NCBI GenBank assembly: GCA_015499995.1 | Contig: JADNRV010000560.1 | Coordinates: 1-24,751 of the forward strand | Reading direction: 5' to 3' | Length of the DNA: 24,751 nucleotides | Source: Flammula alnicola | Lineage: Eukaryota > Basidiomycota > Agaricomycetes > Agaricales > Strophariaceae | In this document: positions 18,116 through 24,751 of the stretch, in pieces | How the letters are laid out: every line of letters starts with the position of its first letter | How positions within the stretch are numbered: position 1 is the first letter of the stretch | Made by a program: the position numbers and the translations under genes | Notes under the pieces: generated by a model | What the model saw: the letters and a program-made list of their open reading frames with translations, nothing else | What the model was told of the DNA's origin: nothing | The model's database searches: none

Positions 18116-20520
18116 ATGGAAAAGGAGACTTTAACTCAAGTCAACGCTACCGCCGCGGAAAGCGACTCCAACTACGAGCTCGAGACGATAGAACACCCAT
18201 CGGTCAACAAAAGCCCATACAAAATCCCACATCCATCTCATCGTCACGCTTCTCCGTCTGCCCCATGGCCCTGGGTTGACCTCCAAGATGGTGAGGGCTA
18301 TGTTATCATCGATGACTTCAAAAGTCCCTCGCGCTCAACGACGGCTTTTTTAGAGATTGACCGTGAGCAGCTGGAGAAGATCATGGAGCCCATACCCCCA
18401 CCCTGCGACCATAAATACTGCGGCGGGTGTTGGAAGGAATATCCGCAGTCTCGATTCCCTAACTGGACGAAACGACAAGTCCAGAAAAGCAAGATCGCCA
18501 ATGCAATAGCAAACGTTTACAGCGACTACTCTAACCCCTGTACCCTGTATCAGGTTGATGTGGGTACGAATGGGTATTTCACCAATAGTGGAACCATAGT
18601 AGCAAAGGCTGGCGACGAAAGGGATACTTGGGAGCGAATGATCGAAGAAAAGGTAAGCCATCTTTGAAAATGAACATTCTGAATCATGCTGATGCATACT
18701 GCTCAGAGACCGGATGGGCTTCGCGTGCGAGCAATGTTCATCGAGAACCTTTCAGGGCCGATCTTACAGATGTTTGGTGCCAAGTGAGTTTCTCGGATCC
18801 TGATTCCTGAGGTAGTGTCAGTTTAAATATATTTATTAGATATAATATCGAGCCCTTTTTCTGGTCATCGTCATTAAATTGGATCCCATCCCGCTTCCAG
18901 GAAGAAATTCAACCTGGTATTGGTGATCGTGAGTCATTCAGATTTTAATTTTGCAAAATCTCTTACGATGCTCATTCGAATGCTCCACAGATATTACTAT
19001 AACGTTGACATTCTTGCGCTCAATAGCTAGCCAAGGAAGCGAGTTCGGCTCTAATACCCTATACAGCGATTCAGCCGTTAACAATACGGAAGATGACATT
19101 ACAGGTTTGCTTTCGCCCTTGTATTTACCAGCATGAATTAACCGTAAATCTCAGCTTCATTAAAAATTGATACGGTGGCACCACTTAAACTCTCCAGTTC
19201 GTGCTGTGCGAAAGGCTTCTTGTCGCTCCTTACTGATTAAAGAACCTCCAGAAAAAAGACAGTTGGTCTCGGACTTGCTAGCCGTCCACCTAATTCGGAA
19301 TGTCAATGGAAGCACTATCATTTCATACCATCCGAATAACGACAATTCCTCTGCTCGATTTTTACACGAGAGGATTCGATTTGCTGGTGAGAGTTATGAC
19401 ATTGCTCTTGCTTTGTAAAGTACCAAATCGTTATCCAGGACAGAGCGTTTATTGGCAAAGCATCTTCAAGAAGTCCGCTGATCCTACGTTTATTCTGTTG
19501 ACGCTTATATGGCATGCCATGTACGGTTGGGACGAGGCACTCGAACATCTATATGAACATATCTGTACTTTGGTGCGTTATATCACGATGCAGCCGAGCT
19601 CTTCTAACACCGATTTCAAATATCTTTAGGAAACACAAGTCACACAAGTTGCGACGAAAAGTGCAACTCTCACACATGAACTTCACGTCATTAGAGCTCA
19701 TCAGTTGCATTACTCGTCGCTTCTTGAAGACATTAACAAGCACGTCAAATTCATCCGGGACACTCCTAGCCCTCTCCTGGACAGTTTGTCTCCGGAGGAC
19801 CACAAAATGATTATGGACAGGGAGTGTACCAATCTTTTGACGGAGACGAAGCGCCTCCAAGATGAGTTGCACAATCAAGAACAAAGACTCAAAAACTTCA
19901 ATGCGCTCGTAAGTCTCGAAATACTTCATTCGAGAATCTCATACTCACGACTATGGACAACCAGGTGTACAGCACCGTTAACATTCAGGACAGTCGGTCC
20001 ATGCGACAGATGACGAGAGCATCTGTTCGAGATAGTGCTGGTGCGTTTTCTTTTCTATGCGTTTACGACGTGAATACCGAACATTATTTGTTGTTCCTAT
20101 TCAGCTGTAGGTTTTTTCGCTACGTGGGATTGTCAAATTCTGATACTTGGTCAAAGATGAAGCAGATTGCATACTTGACCATGGTTTTCCTTCCCGCCAC
20201 CTTCGTTTCGGTACGATGATACCTCTTTCTTCTCTAGACAGAAATGATAAATGACTGACATACTGCAGGGTGTTTTTGGCATGAACGTGAGAGAAATCAA
20301 TCCTGGTACACTCGGAACCCTCGCACATTACGTCGCGGTCTCAATTTCGTTGACTTTGCTCTCCGCGTGGGTTATAATAGCCTTCCAGAGCAAATATTTA
20401 TTCTCCACGAATAGGTCCTTTTTAGTGCGACTCGCGTGGCCTGTGCATATTGTTAGCGAGTGGCTCAAAACATTACGATCTGGAAAAAAGAGGGAAAAAT
20501 CAGATGCCGATATTGTCTAA
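18116..20520 (+). CDS. CorA-like membrane transporter family protein, copy A
   Basis: Predicted protein of 575 residues, close relative of copy B. The C-terminus has membrane segment 1 (MKQIAYLTMVFLPATFVS), GMN at about 496-498 (FGMNV), then EINPGTLGTLAHYV and segment 2 (SISLTLLSAWVIIAF), the two-helix plan of CorA cation channels. Upstream lie PSHRHASPSAPWPW, a Cys cluster (C76, C81, C84) before EYPQSRFPNWT, and a helical stretch ending LQDELHNQEQRLKN. Exons: 18116-18290, 18354-18652, 18707-18783, 18840-18928, 18991-19104, 19155-19196, 19252-19386, 19439-19572, 19630-19908, 19965-20040, 20105-20106, 20157-20210, 20269-20520. All join in frame and match copy B. Intron 1 (18291-18353) is 63 bases without a stop, so skipping its removal would add 21 residues. 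The start is the first ATG in frame. Ion transport and membrane location are inferred from the family; the role of the Cys-rich part is unknown. Confidence 0.87.
20105..20106 (+). other. Two-base exon (CT) of CorA-like copy A
   Basis: The preceding exon ends GATAGTGCTG at 20040 before GTGCGT. The next exon starts ATGAAGCAG at 20157 in phase 0. An acceptor TTCAG (ending 20104), CT, and a donor GTAGGT (from 20107) restore the frame. The introns are 64 and 50 bases. The string AGCTGTAGGT is identical to the matching site in copy B. Confidence 0.75.
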
Positions 20521-20900
20521 CTGCTGGCCAGTCCTACTAGACTCTCGAAAACTACTACGCATCGTTGAATACGGCACCCACTGCAAATAGTATGTAGCAA
20601 TCAAATATAGTACTTTGACTGCATGCTTTCACTCTGTTTATTAAGGACACAACGATTGTTTTCGAGGGGATTAGCAGTCTTTCTTGTGCTAACGCCCAGA
20701 GGTGGCTTGGAAGAAGTTCGAAGCAACGAACGTTGTTGGAGAAAGCGGGTTACATAATCCGGACCGCAGAGGAGAGACCAAATAGAAGCAAATGTTGCAG
20801 CGCAAGGGTCGGATCACGGTCGCGTCTTGACTCTTGATTGCATTCCCCCACAATCCCTTCCTTAACTTGCTTCTCCCAATCCACAAAAATTACGACAAAA
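20521..20900. other. Spacer between copy A and the acidic-protein gene
   Basis: 380 bases holding the 3' end of copy A and the promoter of the next gene on the same strand. A pyrimidine-rich stretch (about 20843-20879) lies just upstream of the start at 20901, a common feature of fungal promoters near the transcript start. No TATA box or other gene is seen. Confidence 0.5.
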
Positions 20901-21645
20901 ATGTTCAATCTCATCAGGCGTATTTCCTACGGCGTGATTCCCCGTCCAGATAGGCCTTGGGAGGAGGATCGTAAGTCTTTGACTCTTTTTCCACGTTTTT
21001 GGGCCTTTTAGATCTGCATCCCAGACGCGTGGCTCTGGTTTCAATCTTATTATGATCTTCTCGGCGCATTTTATCGTGTTATCTAATCTATCTGTTTCTC
21101 CAGCCACGTCTAATGCCCCAAATACAAGGAGAAAGCGTCGTCTGAGCTCCACAGAGAGAGACGCGACAGGCGACGAGGAGCAGGCCAACAAGAAGAAAGC
21201 ACGTGGCGAGAGCGCGACGCCTTCAGTGGTGGACGCGGAGGGTACTTCTATGGCACCAGCGCCGCAGGGGGATACCAAAGAAGTGAAGGAGGTTACCCAA
21301 GGGGTTGAGGAAGTGGCCTTGGATGGCAAGGATGACGAGCAAGCGCCTGCTGCACCTGAGAGCATCCCGCTCCCAGAAGAAAAATCTGGCGAACTCGACG
21401 AAGAGCCCACCGATGCCACTCCTCCTGAAGCTGCTGCGACTGAACCAGTTGTAGAAGAGTCTCAAGAAGTCGCAGCAGAGGAGTCATCGACGCTCCCAGC
21501 AGATGATGCGTCCGACGTGGCATCTTCATCTGCCGAGGATGCAGATCCACCTAAATTGGAGGAGTCTGTAAAGCTAAAGAAGCCTTTATCCAGTGTCAAA
21601 TCGACCACGGCACCCTCCGCGCAACCAGACGCGACGAAGGACTAA
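20901..21645 (+). CDS. Small acidic, disordered, probably nuclear protein of unknown function
   Basis: Predicted 203-residue protein from two exons: 20901-20970 and 21104-21645, with a 133-base intron (GTAAGT to CTCCAG) that joins in frame. The N-terminus MFNLIRRISYGVIPRP is compact and basic. It is followed by a run of basic residues (RRKRR, about 32-36) and a second (KKKAR, about 53-57), together resembling a bipartite nuclear signal. The remaining 140 residues are dominated by Glu, Ala, Pro, Ser and Asp with no hydrophobic core, so they are very likely disordered. I recognise no domain. The first ATG of the spliced frame is used; the second exon alone has no better start. The conserved-looking first 23 residues argue that the gene is real. 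Confidence 0.72.
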
Positions 21646-21903
21646 TCATCACCACGAATTTTTTCAATTGTGTATTTCCTCGTTATTTTTTATTTCATCT
21701 TGCTGCTTACACGATATCTCCATACCCTCTTTTGTCTCTTCCATCCGTCCTGCGCCATCTCTTGCACCCATCGGAATTTCCATCTATCTATCTATCTACC
21801 TACTCTCGTTTCTTGCTGTTTGTGTTGTTTACTCACTGTATACCACCCCACCAGTTGCACCCTCAATCCAATCCACTCCTTCATGTCGTTTACGCTCGCC
21901 TCG

Positions 21904-21939
21904 CACCCGATTGAAACCTATCACCCGATTGAAACCTAT
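21904..21939. repeat. Tandem duplication of an 18-base unit
   Basis: CACCCGATTGAAACCTAT occurs twice in a row without mismatch and then begins a third time (CACCC). A separate 18-base duplication lies at 22282-22317 (ATCAGCATTCTGCCTGTC and a copy with one change). Confidence 0.9.
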
Positions 21940-22467
21940 CACCCTTCTATTTGGAATCGTTTCTCATTCTTTGCATTGTTTTTAGATTATGGCACAACTT
22001 TGGGCTTGCTGTGGTCACGATCGACTTACAGACCTTGGGAAGGCAAGGAGAATCGCCCTAGAATCTTTGCACTGCTGTTAGGACTCCCTCCAGCTAACCC
22101 GACTTTTGTAGGTAATCATACGTACTCTTCTTTGACACACCGCTCACGCGCTAAAGTACTTTCTAGGTTTCCATCTGTATTATCAGGCAGACTCGGCCAG
22201 TCCTTGCAATAACAGCACCAGGCACCGTGATCATAGTGCCCCACATTGCGTCAAAACACATCGTTCGCACGTGTCCCTTGTATCAGCATTCTGCCTGTCA
22301 TCAGCATTCTGCTTGTCATAAGTCACTCCAGTCATCAACTATCAAGTGCGGTTTCTCCAACCATATTTCGGACACCGGCTGATTGTAGATCCCTTATCTT
22401 TCTAGCACCCTTGTGCTTACAGTATATCTCAGACTGAATATAGCTTTCGTTATTTTTGAGTCTATTC

Positions 22468-22971
22468 ATGCCCTTGTCTTCCTTGATCTCCGAAACGAAC
22501 AAGATCGCGATAGATATAAGCCCTGAAGCAACAATGCATTGTTGGAGGTTTGATGACATCGATTCCAGAATCCAGCGTCAAAACTATCGTTCAAAACAAC
22601 GCACACATGGGACATTGGAAAACACATACGGCGGTTCGCTCAGTATGCAACCAAAAACCAATCGTAAGCACTCCAGGCTTTCTTTCGCAGTCTTGATAAA
22701 AGCATAACTGACGCTTTCTGTGCATTTAGGTTATGGTGGGACTACACATAAGCGTTCAAATTACAACTTGCAAGCCTCGATATCAAAACAGGCGTGAACG
22801 GCAAAATCTCGCTCGTTTCTTGTTGTCAGAGTCATCATTGAGTCCTATTGCGCTATCGTGGCCCATGGCAGCCGAGTATTTGATGAAGCCGACGAAACCC
22901 CTCTCACCATCTTGGACGCTATTTCCTCTCGTCGTAATCCTGCTGCTCGAATGATATATTTTGGTTGCTAA
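22468..22971 (+). CDS. Low-confidence candidate gene, unknown product
   Basis: One possible model: exon 22468-22663, intron 22664-22729 (GTAAGC, an AACTGAC branch, TTTAG), exon 22730-22793, intron 22794-22829, exon 22830-22971, giving 133 residues. The last exon reads VAHGSRVFDEADETPLTILD, which looks protein-like. The second intron is only 36 bases, shorter than any other in the window, and other frames in this stretch are about as open. A different ending using a donor at 22934 and the acceptor at 22987 is also possible. No family is recognised. Confidence 0.25.
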
Positions 22972-23190
22972 TATCGTCCAACGTTAGGAGGAGGCATCAA
23001 CTAGCTATAGATGTTCCGAGTCGAGTCCGAAAGAACGTTCCAAACATATCAATCATGACGTCGACATGCCTCATAACCGGCCTCGAGGACGTACACGCAC
23101 ATGTCGTGACCTCCTTCCTGTACAGGTGTCTTGATTTATGCACATCCTCCTCCTCTTCTGTGACGTAAAACACGTTCATATCATATCGCT

Positions 23191-23438
23191 ATGAATTCTG
23201 GAAGTACGTTTATTTCAAAGTATATATGATAATGACATTGACTTTTTGACTTGCAGTTCATCCACATTATCAAACCCACAGCCCACGGGCACTACGCGGG
23301 CCTTTGCGAAATGGGACATATGCGTCACACAATACCTCGGCAAAAGGCCTTCAAAAAATCATCCGGTATGCCTTCTTCCACCTGCCAGCACTTCTCCTTT
23401 CTCCGAGTCTGATTCTCTATCCTCGAGGCCAGCAATGA
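23191..23438 (+). CDS. Low-confidence small candidate gene, unknown product
   Basis: Exon 23191-23203 (MNSG and one base), intron 23204-23256 (GTACGT, CATTGAC, CTTGCAG, 53 bases), exon 23257-23438. The spliced frame gives 64 residues with a hydrophobic stretch near the end (FFHLPALLLSPSLILY). Splice signals are good, but there is no recognised domain and the intron could instead belong to a longer gene that includes the preceding candidate. Confidence 0.25.
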
Positions 23439-23612
23439 CTAGACTTACGAGCCTTTTCCGTCGTTTCATTCTCAGCCTCGCCTGATCGTCAAGGTTGACA
23501 GGACCTGCTGTTCCATAGCCTCGAGGCTATCTGATTGTGCTTCACGATGTGATGGACCAATGGTAGCCGACGCACCTCGGGGGTGGGGAATCAGTGAAGA
23601 ATGAAACCTACG

Positions 23613-23619
23613 TATATAA
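23613..23619 (+). promoter_or_regulatory. Probable TATA box of the gene at 24055
   Basis: TATATAA within CGTATATAACG. It lies 198 bases upstream of a good splice donor at 23811, which fits a first untranslated exon starting near 23645. Confidence 0.45.
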
Positions 23620-23810
23620 CGCTCATATACATCTGGGGAGGCTCAGACCGTTTCAGGCAGCGATACCTCATCTGCCGGTTTTCGCCTCAGTGTGCGTGTG
23701 CGTGTTCGTTGAAGGTCCGCAGTACTTGTTCGAGTTGCAGGGAGTCGTGCGCGTGCGTGGGTGACGCACCACAGCGAGCGAGCGCATCTGCAAGCGATCG
23801 TCAGGCGTAG

Positions 23811-23961
23811 GTAAGTCGCCTGCAAGCTGGATGTAGTTTCGGGTAGTCTAAGACCCTCTTCCCCGGATCCATTCCTCATCCTCCTCCGACTGCTTCTTCT
23901 TTTCTCTCCACTTGTACTCCGCAGGACGGATTTTGATTCTTGATTCTTACCTCTTTCACAG
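23811..23961 (+). other. Probable 5'UTR intron of the gene at 24055
   Basis: A consensus donor GTAAGT at 23811 and an acceptor CTCTTTCACAG ending at 23961 bracket 151 bases with a CT-rich 3' half. The downstream ATG is 94 bases away. Untranslated first introns of this size are common in basidiomycete housekeeping genes; transcription was not shown. Confidence 0.5.
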
Positions 23962-24054
23962 GTTCTTTCGATCCTTCTACTGTACATATCTCAATCCACA
24001 GCGAGGGACCTCGTTTCAAAACATCAACTATCAGTGACAACCGCTACGCAAACA

Positions 24055-24751
24055 ATGTTCGCCTTCCTTTCCCGCCTGCGCCTCCTGAACACCAACGAAC
24101 AGCAAGACGAGCAAGACGACACGTCCTCGCTCAACAGGAGCCTCACCTTGCCCCTGCCCGTCACGGACTCCTCTTCGCGGCGCCCAGGCGCTACGACGAG
24201 TAGTAGTAGTAGCACTATACCCAGGAGGGAATGGACGCCTGGGCAACAAGCCAACGTGGCGATTGGCATGAACATAAGCAACCCCATCCCGCGGACCGGT
24301 CCGAATTCGTTAACAGGGTTCGATGAATACACTAGTGCAGCTCCGCCTGCATTGGGGTACGGCGGCAGTGATGGTGGTGGTGCTAATGCATACGGTCGGC
24401 CTGCTCGGGCGACTCCGCAGGCCACTGCTGCTAGTTCTTCTAGCGCGTGGTACGAGCAGGAGAAACCGAGAAGCTTGTACCCGCGTCCGCAGATGGGGAC
24501 GCAAGCGCCGTACGCACCTCCTGAGGTTGTGCGGCTGGACAGCACGGCATTCGTTCCTGCTGAAGCAAGTGACGACGAACATGAAATCGAGGAGGATATT
24601 GGGAATGTGCGTACAACCGTTATTACCTCAACTATTTGAAAGAGTCTTGTTCCTAATCCTCGCGATGATATTTTGCAGCCTCCTCCAAGTTATGGACACG
24701 AGGACACTGCTTCTAACGTGCCACCTCGGACATACCCTATTCTGGGTATGC
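24055..24751 (+). CDS. Disordered PPxY-containing protein, 5' part only
   Basis: Exon 1 (24055-24606, 184 codons) begins MFAFLSRLRLLNTNEQQ and is rich in Ser, Thr, Pro, Gly and Gln, with a serine run near residue 50 and an acidic stretch near the exon end. An intron follows at 24607-24678 (72 bases, GTGCGT to TTGCAG). Exon 2 opens PPPSYGHED and continues to the right edge. PPPSY fits the PPxY motif bound by WW domains of Rsp5/Nedd4-type ubiquitin ligases, so the protein may be an adaptor or substrate of such a ligase; this is inference. The open frame upstream of 24055 has no ATG, so this start is preferred. No folded domain is visible in the part present, and one may lie beyond the window. 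Confidence 0.72.

Larger units (their letters stand above)
21646..24054. other. Long spacer with short repeats and weak candidate genes
   Basis: 2.4 kb without a gene I can identify. It holds a TCTA microsatellite (21782-21799), two 18-base tandem duplications (21904-21939 and 22282-22317), two low-confidence candidate genes (listed separately), and toward the right end a TATA box and a probable 5'UTR intron for the gene at 24055. A 110-codon frame starting at the ATG at 21883 includes the duplicated HPIETY unit and is probably chance. Confidence 0.5.

Noticed and set aside
20862..21419. 185-codon open frame on the minus strand over the acidic-protein gene
   Set aside because: It is the reverse of a Glu/Ala-rich coding exon, which tends to be stop-free on the other strand. 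The plus strand has the intron signals and conserved start.
21670..22212. 180-codon plus-strand open frame downstream of the acidic-protein gene
   Set aside because: It begins with GTG, runs through a microsatellite and a tandem duplication, and has no domain. It looks like 3' untranslated sequence that happens to be open.
24024..24545. 173-codon minus-strand open frame over the PPxY gene
   Set aside because: It is antisense to a coherent spliced plus-strand gene with a TATA box and 5'UTR intron, and has no domain.
1..24751. CRISPR arrays, operons and ribosome binding sites
   Set aside because: The window is spliced eukaryotic DNA. No regularly spaced repeat arrays were seen, and the many short open frames starting with GTG or TTG are not credible genes here.

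Overview
This is fungal nuclear DNA, most likely from a mushroom-forming basidiomycete (Agaricomycetes, probably Agaricales). The genes are cut by many GT-AG introns of about 50-65 bases with CTNA-type branch points. The recognisable products (a JIP5/WDR55 protein, an F-box protein, CorA-like transporters with a GMN signature, a DXD glycosyltransferase and a eukaryotic seryl-tRNA synthetase) fit that group. The genus cannot be read from the window.

Layout. Bases 1-14301 carry genes on the minus strand. Reading down from 14301 these are a complete seven-exon cytosolic seryl-tRNA synthetase (14301-12599), a five-exon type II membrane glycosyltransferase with a DXD motif (11859-9333), a 13-exon CorA-like membrane protein, copy B (7914-5423), an F-box gene broken by four frameshifts (4138-2189), and the first exons of JIP5/WDR55 (390 to the left edge). 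Bases 14302-18115 are repeat-rich: a hairpin, an AT-rich element with ~75-base terminal inverted repeats that holds a 318-base MITE-like element, a segment bounded by a 39-base inverted repeat, and a Helitron-like 3' end. From 18116 onward genes are on the plus strand: a second 13-exon CorA-like gene, copy A (18116-20520), a small acidic disordered protein (20901-21645), and the 5' part of a disordered PPxY-containing protein (24055 to the right edge). Bases 21646-24054 hold only weak candidate genes, short repeats and a probable promoter with a 5'UTR intron.

Copies A and B of the CorA-like gene are the main theme. They lie in opposite orientation about 10 kb apart on either side of the synthetase and glycosyltransferase genes, and all 12 introns sit at matching positions. 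Both copies only keep frame through the conserved GMN membrane region if an exon of just two bases (CT) is spliced between two ordinary introns. The ten bases around it are the same in both copies although the flanking introns have diverged. This two-base exon is the most unusual thing I found.

Other points of interest: the four frameshifts in the F-box gene are all consistent with single-base losses and occur next to other genes with no frame errors; copy B appears to use a GC-AG intron; copy A has a stop-free intron of 63 bases that could be retained in frame; and the two ends of the AT-rich element differ only by transitions, three of them CpG to TpG. Gene models are manual reconstructions from splice signals and from comparing the two copies. 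No database search was possible.
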